Shown piece by piece: positions 42,755 to 50,946 of a DNA stretch of 64,000 nt. The translations under genes and the position numbers were made by a program. Numbering within the stretch: the first letter of the stretch is position 1; each line of letters opens with the position of its first letter. Source of the DNA: Lysinibacillus agricola (GTDB lineage: Bacteria; Bacillota; Bacilli; Bacillales_A; Planococcaceae); NCBI RefSeq assembly GCF_016638705.1, contig NZ_CP067341.1, positions 3,289,501 through 3,353,500 of the forward strand, written 5' to 3'. The notes under the pieces are model-generated. The model searched no databases. It saw only the letters and a program-made list of their open reading frames with translations, and was not told the DNA's origin.

Positions 42755-43006
42755 ATTACTATTGATGAGATTTTTGATAAGTGTACCAATCAAGGCTTTA
42801 AAGCAAGCAAAAGAAATAATTGGGTATGGATTAATGGAACTGATGGACGTTATAGCAAGTATACTGAAGGTAAAATATTAGAAGAGTTAGGATTCAAGTT
42901 TGCTAAGAAAAAGAATAAATATTATTGCATTGTAGAAAATACATATGGAAACGAAAGATTGGATAATGTTATGAAGGTTTATAATAGTAGGAATAGTCAA
43001 AGGTGA
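42755..43006 (+). CDS. Hypothetical protein, apparent ATT start, 83 aa
   Basis: The frame from 42752 to TGA 43004-43006 has strong coding character (TIDEIFDKCTNQGFKASKRN, KILEELGFKFAKKKNKYYC) but no ATG, GTG or TTG at its 5' end; a TGA lies just upstream at 42746. ATT 42755 is spaced suitably from AAAAGGATG. It may use a rare ATT start or be missing its true start through mutation. Confidence 0.45.
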   Translation: MTIDEIFDKCTNQGFKASKRNNWVWINGTDGRYSKYTEGKILEELGFKFAKKKNKYYCIVENTYGNERLDNVMKVYNSRNSQR

Positions 43007-43057
43007 TTAAGTGGAGATATACTGCCTCGAGCAACATAAATACATAAAATAAAAAAG

Positions 43058-43111
43058 TATGTAACTTTGACGGTTGTAAAAACCACAAGATATGTAACTT
43101 TGACGGTTGTA
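43058..43111. repeat. Two 21-bp direct repeats upstream of the initiator-like gene
   Basis: A perfect 21-bp repeat (key bases TATGTAACTTTGACGGTTG) occurs at 43058-43078 and 43091-43111, 33 bp apart. It lies 140-190 bp before the start of the 322-residue gene and could be its operator or an initiator binding site. Confidence 0.7.
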
Positions 43112-43251
43112 GTTAAATACTACGCATATCCATACAAACATTGACTATTATACCTATTTTAGTGTATGAATCGTATCTTAATCACAATCTATTAGTAGTG
43201 TATTTAACTTTAATTAAAACTATAACAATTAAGAATAGGAGATATAAAATT

Positions 43252-44220
43252 ATGAATCATATTAATTATGACAAATACAAAGGTGAAACAAGAGAGAAAA
43301 TGATTAAGCAAAGCCAAAACTTTATCATTAAGGATAATAAAGCGTATGACCTATTAACTGGTGAAGATATTAGTCATCTATATCAACATCAATGGCTTAT
43401 ACCAGTTATGAACAAAGTAACCATTAATAGTAAAGAAGCATTTAAATCATTAAAAGTGTTAGGTGAACATGAAGCAATGAATGGTCAATTTGTATTTGCT
43501 TTCTTTACATTAACAAAAAGCATAACAGATATGTTTCCAGATATAAAGAAGCCTGACATCGCAAGATTAATGTATCTTGGTACACTTATAGAATGGGAAT
43601 CAGGGATGCTTAAAACAGGTAAAGGTAAGGCTACAACATCTGTAACGCGTTCAAATTTCCATGAAGTTGTAAAGTTGAGTAAGAACCGATCATATGTATT
43701 ACTTAATCAATTTATAGATAGTAAAGTATTAATTGAAAATATACATAACGAATTAATTATGAATAAAGAATTATTCTATCGTGGTCATAAAGAAAACTTT
43801 AATGTAACAGTTAAGAATAAAAGCTTTACTAGAATGTTCAGAAAGACTGTACAAGATTTATTTAATAATGCAGATGGTAGACAGTTAAGCAGTATTGCAA
43901 ATATTTATATGGTACTTCCTTTCCTTAACCTACATACAAATATAGTCAGTCATAATCCAGATGAAACTGATATAGATAAGATTATCCCTATGACATTAGG
44001 TGAGTTATCAGATGTATTAGGTTATAAAGATTACAGAAAACTAAAGACAACTCTAAACAATGTAAAGATAGGTGATGAATATGCATTTGGATTCTTCTTC
44101 TTTGATAAAGATAAAAGGTCAATGAAGATAGTTGTTAATCCTGATATAGTATTTGCTGGAGATGGTGAGCAACTAGGATTAGTCAAATTAATGTTTAATA
44201 AAAACAAACCTAAACATTAA
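43252..44220 (+). CDS. Replication-initiator-like protein, 322 aa
   Basis: The middle part (PDIKKPDIARLMYLGTLIEW) through the paired HTH-like stretches (ATTSVTRSNFHEVVKLSKNR; TLGELSDVLGYKDYRKLKTT) resembles plasmid RepA-type winged-helix initiators or regulators. ATG 43252 follows TAGGAG. Direct repeats lie upstream and a DnaA-box-rich non-coding region downstream, the usual surroundings of a replication initiator. The assignment is inference. Confidence 0.55.
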   Translation: MNHINYDKYKGETREKMIKQSQNFIIKDNKAYDLLTGEDISHLYQHQWLIPVMNKVTINSKEAFKSLKVLGEHEAMNGQFVFAFFTLTKSITDMFPDIKKPDIARLMYLGTLIEWESGMLKTGKGKATTSVTRSNFHEVVKLSKNRSYVLLNQFIDSKVLIENIHNELIMNKELFYRGHKENFNVTVKNKSFTRMFRKTVQDLFNNADGRQLSSIANIYMVLPFLNLHTNIVSHNPDETDIDKIIPMTLGELSDVLGYKDYRKLKTTLNNVKIGDEYAFGFFFFDKDKRSMKIVVNPDIVFAGDGEQLGLVKLMFNKNKPKH

Positions 44221-44286
44221 AGATTAAGATCAAAAGATTAAGTGCCTGCGCGTAACAATAAAAAGACATTGTTACTTACTTCTCAC

Positions 44287-44311
44287 ACATAAACGAAAAG
44301 AGTGTTTATGT
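44287..44311. promoter_or_regulatory. Inverted repeat containing the ACATAAA core
   Basis: ACATAAAC (44287-44294) and GTTTATGT (44304-44311) face each other across 9 bp, giving two opposed copies of the core of the phage motif. Confidence 0.35.
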
Positions 44312-44359
44312 ATTCGATTACCTATTACTTAATTAAATACATAAAGAAATAATCAATGG

Positions 44360-44734
44360 TTGTTAGATGTATACTTAGCATACAATGATGTAAGAGAAAG
44401 TATCGCCTCTTCATATACATTATTACTAGACAACATTAACAAGATGTATATGGATAAACAAGCTATTATCGCTCCAGTATATAAGTTATATAGTATGTAT
44501 GACTATGGTAGAGATAAGAAGCTTGATAGCTTTATTAGTGTGATTGATAACATGGATATAGATAAACCTATACCGATTAGCGAGGTTAGTCAGTCGTTTA
44601 AGAGGTATATTAATAGGCATTATGAGGATAAAAAAGATTTAATAAATAAATATTTAAATTTTAAAGGTTATGAAATTCTAGAAATTAAAGATAGATACTC
44701 TGACAACAGCAAATATATAAAGAAGATAACTTAA
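44360..44734 (+). CDS. Hypothetical protein, 124 aa, TTG start
   Basis: Helical, acidic, tyrosine-rich protein. TTG 44360 is the first usable start after an in-frame stop, but its ribosome site is poor, so the 5' end is uncertain. Last gene before the presumed origin. Not recognised. Confidence 0.45.
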   Translation: MLDVYLAYNDVRESIASSYTLLLDNINKMYMDKQAIIAPVYKLYSMYDYGRDKKLDSFISVIDNMDIDKPIPISEVSQSFKRYINRHYEDKKDLINKYLNFKGYEILEIKDRYSDNSKYIKKIT

Positions 44735-44791
44735 CCGTCTCGATTTACTTCTAAGAAATAGATAAAACGGTACAGTTAAATTTTATTATCT

Positions 44792-44828
44792 AAAAAGTAG
44801 TGAGTTGAAATATACTTGCTACTTTTTT
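44792..44828 (+). terminator. Rho-independent terminator
   Basis: AAAAAGTAG (44792-44800) pairs with CTACTTTTT (44819-44827), with a T-run; it closes the rightward block before the origin region. Confidence 0.7.
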
Positions 44829-44981
44829 ATTTTGTATATAATGGAATTTTATATTTATTGAATTGAGTAGTTGGAATGTGATTATATGTAGGTAAAGTTA
44901 TATGAATTAGTAGCTTATTACAGGTTATAGATAATAATTAGATACTAATTAGTGTATAGATTAGTACAGTACAATTATAAA

Positions 44982-45022
44982 TTATCAACAAAGTTATACA
45001 CAAGTTATTAACATTATCCACA
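44982..45022 (+). promoter_or_regulatory. Cluster of three DnaA boxes (candidate origin core)
   Basis: TTATCAACA (44982-44990), TTATACACA (44994-45002) and the perfect TTATCCACA (45014-45022) lie in the same direction, starting 12 and 20 bp apart. CTATCCACA (45348-45356) is a further near match. The consensus is TTATNCACA. Confidence 0.7.
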
Positions 45023-45154
45023 AATTGAATTGTTAAATTAGAACACCTTGAGCCAACGCTGTCTGTTATACAACGAATATAATAACACGTCACGTATTTC
45101 AGCCATTTATAAAAGCTAATAAATCAATTTTATATAATATAGTTATACTTTTAT

Positions 45155-45215
45155 GGTTATAGGAGTGTATGTTCGTATTTTATAATGAGTTATTAGCGAG
45201 TTGTAGGAGTGTGAG
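45155..45215. repeat. Iteron-like repeats
   Basis: GGTTATAGGAGTGTATG (45155-45171) and GAGTTGTAGGAGTGTGAG (45198-45215) share GTT(A/G)TAGGAGTGT, 43 bp apart; a weaker GTTATAGG follows near 45245. Confidence 0.4.
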
Positions 45216-45504
45216 TGGTAGTTTTATGTACCATTTATTGTCAGTTATAGGTAAAATAATATACATTATATCCTTTAAACACTGGATATGGGGGGTGTCT
45301 TTACATCTTGAGGTTGAATGAGTGATCAGATATCCACGCTACCACATCTATCCACACAGGTTGATAATTTTTTCGATTTTACATTTCTATAAATTTACCT
45401 CCACTCTCCTACTATATAATCCAATATACCTAAAATTAGTCCAACTTACCTATTTTTCACTTTTACTTCTACTCGTAATCGTAATCGTAAAATACTCATA
45501 ATAT

Positions 45505-45687
45505 CCTTACCAGTATTGAATATTAACGTATAGTAAATTAGTCACAATTAACACATCTACACCACTTTCCACCCTATTAACACCTCTAAAACCCTTATAA
45601 ACATTGAACATTTACGACTAAACATAGACGACTAATTTATACTTAAACTATACAATACACATAAAAGCCTTATAAATATTGAATATA
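45505..45687. repeat. Three CCTTATAA-ATTGAA repeats
   Basis: Units resembling CCTTATAAATATTGAATATT start at 45505, 45593 and 45668. They are about 75-88 bp apart and may bind a replication protein. Confidence 0.4.
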
Positions 45688-45722
45688 AGCTTAATTTTGC
45701 AGCTTCAGATAAATATAAAAAA

Positions 45723-45840
45723 GACTCGAAAATAATCGACTATTTAGCATCAATTCCATTGTAAACTCTACGTTTCTTTTGCTGAAAGTAGATCAATTTA
45801 CGAGTAATGGTGATTTTGATGTTAATCGTCTTTTCGAGTC
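45723..45840. other. 118-nt extended hairpin, possible structured RNA or single-strand origin
   Basis: Stems nest from the outside in: GACTCGAAAA/TTTTCGAGTC (45723-45732/45831-45840), CATCAA/TTGATG, CCATT/AATGG, GTAAA/TTTAC (45761-45765/45797-45801), TCTAC/GTAGA and TTTC/GAAA around a 7-nt loop. Such regular nesting is unlikely by chance. It could be a small RNA in either direction or a cruciform. Confidence 0.55.
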
Positions 45841-45940
45841 AAATTATTTACCTATTTTTTAAATATAATAATCCATAGTATTTAACTTGTGATATTTATC
45901 TAACATTTGTATCAATATATTGATATGTATTAATTCTTAT

Positions 45941-46150
45941 CTAACTTAAATAATTTCCCCTTTCAACGATATCTAGCGCATAATTTAAAACATTTGTTTT
46001 TGGTATATCATCTTTAGCACACATTGCTAATAATTTTAAAGACTCCTCTGGATGTGTGACTGATAATTTACTAATAACCAAAAGTAATGCAGACTCTACA
46101 GATTCATCTTTCTCTATTTGTACCCTCTTTACAGTATCCATTTTAATCAC
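45941..46150 (-). CDS. Hypothetical protein, 69 aa
   Basis: A helical protein on the opposite strand to its neighbours. GTG 46150 or ATG 46141 could start it; AAAGGGG lies upstream. Not recognised. Confidence 0.5.
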   Translation of the reverse strand: MIKMDTVKRVQIEKDESVESALLLVISKLSVTHPEESLKLLAMCAKDDIPKTNVLNYALDIVERGNYLS

Positions 46151-46218
46151 TCATTCCCCTTTCTAATTATATATCAATAATTATTGGAAACTTTTCTATA
46201 AATTACAAGTATAAAGTT

Positions 46219-46248
46219 AAAAAAGTCAGATATAATTTAAGGTCTGAC
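46219..46248 (-). terminator. Minus-strand terminator-like hairpin
   Basis: On the minus strand GTCAGA (46248-46243) pairs with TCTGAC (46230-46225), followed by TTTTTT. It would stop leftward transcription before the 45941-46150 gene. Confidence 0.4.
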
Positions 46249-46458
46249 ATATCCTTCATTAATAGATAATACTACAATCCAAATAGGAATGAAATGATAT
46301 TCTGTATATTTCTACATGTTTCGACAAAATTTCTTACCAATTAATAGAAATTTGTTATTTATGAATAATTTGTATTTTATTAATTAAATTTATTTAGTAA
46401 TTTGACTAGTAGATTAGATAGTTTCGCAGTATTATATAAACAAGAACACAAATTAAAT

Positions 46459-46521
46459 AACAAAATACATAAAATATTGTTTTTAAATTTAATTGTGTTA
46501 TAATTTAATAAAATACATAAA
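46459..46521 (+). promoter_or_regulatory. Promoter flanked by two motif copies
   Basis: AACAAAATACATAAA (46459-46473) ends 3 bp before TTGTTT (46477-46482); TATAAT (46499-46504) follows after 16 bp; a perfect AATAAAATACATAAA (46507-46521) sits directly downstream, before AAAAGGAG. Same two-copy layout as at dnaN. Confidence 0.7.
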
Positions 46522-46537
46522 AAAGGAGATTGATATA

Positions 46538-46771
46538 TTGAAGAACTATGAAACAATTAATGAAGAGGTATTTGAAATGAACATGGCAAAGGAGGACAAT
46601 TTCAACAATAGTGAAGTACTATACTATCTAGAGGAAATGATTAGTATGGGTGCGGAAGAGAATTATGAATCAGAAGCATATCAAGATATTAAGCAGCATG
46701 GAAAAGTTAAGAGTAGTTCCTTGAAGAAGATTAAGCGTAACATGTTTAAGTTATATAATGAGAAGTTTTGA
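46538..46771 (+). CDS. Hypothetical protein, 77 aa, TTG start
   Basis: Acidic helical protein with a basic tail (KSSSLKKIKRNMFKLY). TTG 46538 lies 9 bp after AAAGGAG. First gene of the late-transcription segment. Not recognised. Confidence 0.55.
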   Translation: MKNYETINEEVFEMNMAKEDNFNNSEVLYYLEEMISMGAEENYESEAYQDIKQHGKVKSSSLKKIKRNMFKLYNEKF

Positions 46772-47014
46772 TAGGAATACATATGAAGTATGAAATTGCT
46801 ACTAATTAATACAGTGTTGTTATAACAGAAATGATACTTACTATTAGAAGAGTTTAAAGCCTTGTTAAATCAATTGGAATTAATTAAAAAAGGTATACAT
46901 AAGTGGTACGTAGTTAAGTCTTGAAATTTAATATAATAAATACATAAAATTATATTAAATACTAACCAAGAGGATACTGATACATAACATACATAATTTT
47001 ATAGGAGGATTCAT

Positions 47015-48148
47015 TTGTTAACTGCTAAGGTCGGTAAAGAAATAATAAACTGTTTGGACACTAAATACGATAGATATAGATTAAAACAATGGTCTAGTAA
47101 AGGCATTCTTAAATGTCCTGTATGTAATGAAAAATATGAGTACTGTCATGGAGAAGTTGTTCCTCCGTATTTTAGACATGTAGTGAAGGAATGTAATGGG
47201 TATTATTCCGAACAAGAAACAGACGAACATAGAAGTGGAAAAATACTACTTTATGAGTGGATTAAAAATCAAGAAGGAGTATCTGAAGTAAATTTAGAAC
47301 ATTGGATACCAGAAACCAAGCAACGTCCCGATATCTATTTTGAATTTAATAATGAAAAGTGTGTAATTGAATTTCAATGCTCCCCTATCGCAAGCGAATT
47401 TATCATTCGTAGAGAATTGTATAGATTGGCAGGAATACATGATATTTGGATCTTAGGAATTGATAAATATAATATTGAAATTTGTTCAGGAGAACCAAAC
47501 CATATGAAGCGCTATAAACTTATAGAGAAAGAACTATTAAACAATAGTTTAATTTATCTTGACGTGAAAAGAAAAGCTATAATTACCGATTTAAATATTT
47601 TAGATATAAATAAAAAATTAGAGAATTCTATAGCATATTTTCAACTTTCTAATAAAAAAGAGTTTGACTTGTTTAGCGAATATCTAAGCAACAAAATGAG
47701 CTTCGTGATAGAGAGTATCAATAATTTTATATTTGATAATGGTATTAAGATAAACAACGAGCTGAATTCAATGTTAAGCGATATTAAAGATACTTACATC
47801 AATAACTATGATGATATTATGAAAGATAGAAAAAGAAGACATGATAATCTTTTGAAATTTAAGGATAAGTACAATAATGATGAAATAGTCAGTACCTATG
47901 TTGGAGAAATAGGAAATGACACTACACTAAACGTGTTGCTGATGGAAAAAATTTATTTTAAGACTTACAAATCTACACTATATAAATTTGTAACAGAAGA
48001 TGGTGATTTACTAACATGGCTAACTTCACTACGTCCAAATATTAGTGTAGGCGATTATGCAGTATTGTCAGGAAAAGTAAAAGCACATTTAGAATATGAA
48101 AATATAAAACAAACAAGAATGGTAAGATGTAAAACAATTAAGTTTTAG
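47015..48148 (+). CDS. CoiA-like nuclease/zinc protein, 377 aa
   Basis: C-P-V-C near residue 30 and Y-F-R-H near 50 form the N-terminal zinc-type region, then T-D-E-H-R-S-G-K, Q-R-P-D-I-Y-F and V-I-E-F-Q-C-S-P-I-A follow, the PD-(D/E)xK signature of the CoiA family with its E-x-Q variant. CoiA acts in DNA processing during natural transformation; phage copies probably process or protect DNA. TTG 47015 follows AGGAGG. It ends 23 bp before the RNA polymerase gene and is probably co-transcribed with it. Confidence 0.75.
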   Translation: MLTAKVGKEIINCLDTKYDRYRLKQWSSKGILKCPVCNEKYEYCHGEVVPPYFRHVVKECNGYYSEQETDEHRSGKILLYEWIKNQEGVSEVNLEHWIPETKQRPDIYFEFNNEKCVIEFQCSPIASEFIIRRELYRLAGIHDIWILGIDKYNIEICSGEPNHMKRYKLIEKELLNNSLIYLDVKRKAIITDLNILDINKKLENSIAYFQLSNKKEFDLFSEYLSNKMSFVIESINNFIFDNGIKINNELNSMLSDIKDTYINNYDDIMKDRKRRHDNLLKFKDKYNNDEIVSTYVGEIGNDTTLNVLLMEKIYFKTYKSTLYKFVTEDGDLLTWLTSLRPNISVGDYAVLSGKVKAHLEYENIKQTRMVRCKTIKF

Positions 48149-48171
48149 CTTAGTAATGGGAGGATGGTTAG

Positions 48172-50946
48172 TTGCGTAAACAAATACAATACTTAACAAT
48201 GAAATTCGAATCAGATAGATTAAAAAAGTTTAACTATGATATTAGTATTAACATTGATGAGGCTATCGATAATAAAGAATTAATTGCGGTATTTGAGAAT
48301 CAATTAATTGATACGATTCTAGATATCACTAAGCGTCATATTGATGTTAATAGGCTTAAATATTTAGAAAAAGAAATACATAAATTGAAGAATTCGACCA
48401 GTGACGATGGTAATGGTGAGAAACTTCAAGATTTACAACTAAAATTAAATGAGTTAATTTACGTTCCAGAATACATAACTATCGAGATGAGCAACAAAAC
48501 ACAATACAAGAGATTATATAGTAAAGGGGTACTAATTAATGGCGTTAAATATAAACGATTCAATTCCAGTGCTTCTCAAGCAAGAGTTAATACTGTCCTA
48601 TTTATTGCAGAAACTGTATTTGATGAATTAAGGTATCGTACTGACAATGGTAGGAATAAAATCGTTCCTATTGCTCCTGCTAAATTAAATGCTTACAGAG
48701 GCTTATATGGTAGCTCTAGATATAAAGTAACTACACCTAACTTCTGTGTAGTGAAGGATTTTGAAAGTCCAACTTCATTCAATGTCAACTTTGTAACTGA
48801 AACAGATTACAGCGAAGATGATGAAATTGAAGAAAAATCCATTACAAAGATGTTTAATCGTTTCGATGGTCAAGGATTGATATCTCCTAAACAAGCTGAG
48901 AAATGGGCTAAGGAATTAGAAATTGACTATATCCCATCACAATTCTGCATTAGGGGCAGTTTTCTCAAAGGAATGCTTACTGTATTTGATATACATGAAT
49001 GGGTTGAAGAATTTAATGAAGGTAATTATATAATAGAGTCTATTTATAAGGACGATAGCGATAATCCAATGTTGGTTGATTTAAGATGTGTAGATGTAAT
49101 AATCACCGAATCTCAGCTAAAATTGTGGGATAGTTGGTCTTCTGTTGACCATTACCGTCAATGTTGTGTGGAGAATAATATGTCATGGGGCATTAGTATA
49201 TATGCCCCTAAATATGATAAAACATTCTTCTATCAAAATTATCAATTCTTACAGACACTGAACTTAGATGATAATGATGTAGCTACTATTACAGATAAAT
49301 TTGTGAAGTGGATCAAAGGTGTTACTTCTGAGAATGTGTATTACACAATGCTATTTCTTGTAGGAATGAATGCAAATGAAGAAAAATTTAATCAGTTCCT
49401 AAACAGTAAAAACGCTAGTTGGATTAAAGCTTTAATTGTTGAACCTAAGCTAATAAAAGATAAATACATAAGAAACAAAATTTATAATATGCTCAAAAAG
49501 AAGATTCAGAATGCTTCTATTGGTCAAATAATTGTTGATGGTAACTTTCAGGTTATTGTATCTGACCCTTTTGCTATGATGGAGGCAGTGTGTGGAAAAG
49601 AAGTGAAAGGTTTGCTTGCCGAAGATGAACACTACAGTAACTATTGGAATAATCTCAACATCGAAGAAGTTGTAGCAAGTCGCAGCCCCCTCACCTATCG
49701 TAGTGAGCATGTGTTGCTGAAACTAATTAAGAATGATGATACCGAAAAGTGGTATAAATATTGTTACAGTGGGATTATTTTAAATGCTCATGGCAATGAA
49801 ACTGATCGTTTTGCAGGAAGTGATTTTGATTATGATATCATCGCTACTACATCTGATAAATCAGTAATCAAAGGAGTTTATCGTAAAGAATTACCAGTTG
49901 TGTATGAAGCACCTAAACCATCTAAGGTGATTCCTACTGAGAACGATTTGTATAATGCCGATACATTTAGTTTTAATAGTATTATTGGAGGACTAACTAA
50001 TAAATCAACTTCTGGATATGCGTTACTAGCTAATCTATCTCCTGAATCTGAGGAGTATAAAGTCACTCTTAGGAGAATCAAGTCAATTACTAAGGCTCAA
50101 TCGGCTCAAATTGATAAAACTAAAATTGGACAAGAAGTTAAAGGTATAGTCCCTAAATGGGTAAAATACCAACTGCCCATTAAAGATGAAACCGAACAAG
50201 AACGATATGAACGAGAGTTGAATAATAGGATTTTACTTGATAAACACCCTTATTTCTTTATGCATCTATACAGTAATACAAAAAAGAAATACAAAGATCA
50301 TGTGAAGAAATATGAAATTTTATCATTACAGCGATTAGGAATAACCCTAACTGAACTAAAGAGCGTTAAACGTATGAATGACGAACAATTAAACTTCATA
50401 GATGAATTTTATCGTAAATCACCAGTAATTGAATCTGATTGTGTAATGAATAAAATTTGCAAACGTATCGAGTCGGTTGATTTCGAAATAAAGAAACTAC
50501 TGAAACTCGACGAATGGTTTGATGACTATGAATCGTTCATGAATAAAGATATTAAGTTTAACCAAGATACATATAAGAAAGTGAAAAAGAAATATTCAGA
50601 ATTCAACTCTATGATTAGAAATGAAATGAATAATACACAAGTTAGTGTTAAAACTACCTATGATGAAAGTGTCGCACAAGATATTAATATTGTTCGAGAA
50701 AGATTAAAGGTTGAGTTGCTTGGAGTATGTAACAACGAGAAAGAATTAATGAATTACGTGATTCATATGATCTGTGTTGATAACAAAACGTCAAATAAAG
50801 ATATAATGTGGTCACTGTTTGGTGATGAGATTGTTGATAATTTAAAAAGTAATAAAGATTATTTATACCTCCCTATCCAAGATGAAGATGGTGAAATTGA
50901 ATATTTGAATAAAAAATATACTGTTAGAAAGGTGGAATTGTTTTAA
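48172..50946 (+). CDS. yonO: YonO-like single-chain DNA-dependent RNA polymerase
   Basis: At 924 residues it matches the size of SPbeta YonO (about 900), a one-chain polymerase related to the beta/beta' subunits and to eukaryotic RNAi polymerases, which transcribes SPbeta late genes. The catalytic triad lies at residues 551-555, D-F-D-Y-D, within R-F-A-G-S-D-F-D-Y-D; the three metal-binding aspartates are kept but the usual glycine of DFDGD is tyrosine. TTG 48172 follows GGGAGG. It precedes HU, YonK, YonJ-like, terminase and capsid genes, in the SPbeta order. No intrinsic promoter for it is obvious beyond the upstream motif-linked one. Confidence 0.85.
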   Translation: MRKQIQYLTMKFESDRLKKFNYDISINIDEAIDNKELIAVFENQLIDTILDITKRHIDVNRLKYLEKEIHKLKNSTSDDGNGEKLQDLQLKLNELIYVPEYITIEMSNKTQYKRLYSKGVLINGVKYKRFNSSASQARVNTVLFIAETVFDELRYRTDNGRNKIVPIAPAKLNAYRGLYGSSRYKVTTPNFCVVKDFESPTSFNVNFVTETDYSEDDEIEEKSITKMFNRFDGQGLISPKQAEKWAKELEIDYIPSQFCIRGSFLKGMLTVFDIHEWVEEFNEGNYIIESIYKDDSDNPMLVDLRCVDVIITESQLKLWDSWSSVDHYRQCCVENNMSWGISIYAPKYDKTFFYQNYQFLQTLNLDDNDVATITDKFVKWIKGVTSENVYYTMLFLVGMNANEEKFNQFLNSKNASWIKALIVEPKLIKDKYIRNKIYNMLKKKIQNASIGQIIVDGNFQVIVSDPFAMMEAVCGKEVKGLLAEDEHYSNYWNNLNIEEVVASRSPLTYRSEHVLLKLIKNDDTEKWYKYCYSGIILNAHGNETDRFAGSDFDYDIIATTSDKSVIKGVYRKELPVVYEAPKPSKVIPTENDLYNADTFSFNSIIGGLTNKSTSGYALLANLSPESEEYKVTLRRIKSITKAQSAQIDKTKIGQEVKGIVPKWVKYQLPIKDETEQERYERELNNRILLDKHPYFFMHLYSNTKKKYKDHVKKYEILSLQRLGITLTELKSVKRMNDEQLNFIDEFYRKSPVIESDCVMNKICKRIESVDFEIKKLLKLDEWFDDYESFMNKDIKFNQDTYKKVKKKYSEFNSMIRNEMNNTQVSVKTTYDESVAQDINIVRERLKVELLGVCNNEKELMNYVIHMICVDNKTSNKDIMWSLFGDEIVDNLKSNKDYLYLPIQDEDGEIEYLNKKYTVRKVELF

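Larger units (their letters stand above)
44735..45940. other. 1.2-kb non-coding region, candidate replication origin
   Basis: No gene is seen. Features in order: a terminator (44792-44828), an ACTAATTAGT palindrome (44944-44953), three DnaA boxes (44982-45022), AT-rich DNA, GTTATAGGAGTGT-type repeats (45155-45171, 45198-45215), a further DnaA-like box (45348-45356), three CCTTATAA-ATTGAA repeats (45505, 45593, 45668) and an extended hairpin (45723-45840). Confidence 0.6.
46151..46537. other. 387-bp intergenic region
   Basis: Contains a minus-strand hairpin with a T-run (46219-46248) and the two-motif promoter at 46459-46521. Nothing else coding-like is visible. Confidence 0.5.

Noticed and set aside
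33982..46000. tRNA genes in the long non-coding stretches
   Set aside because: The hairpins seen do not form a cloverleaf, and no TTCGA-type arm with a matching acceptor stem was found by eye; a tRNAscan run would settle it.
49450..50081. Minus-strand frames inside the RNA polymerase gene
   Set aside because: They are antisense shadows of a clear 924-residue coding sequence.
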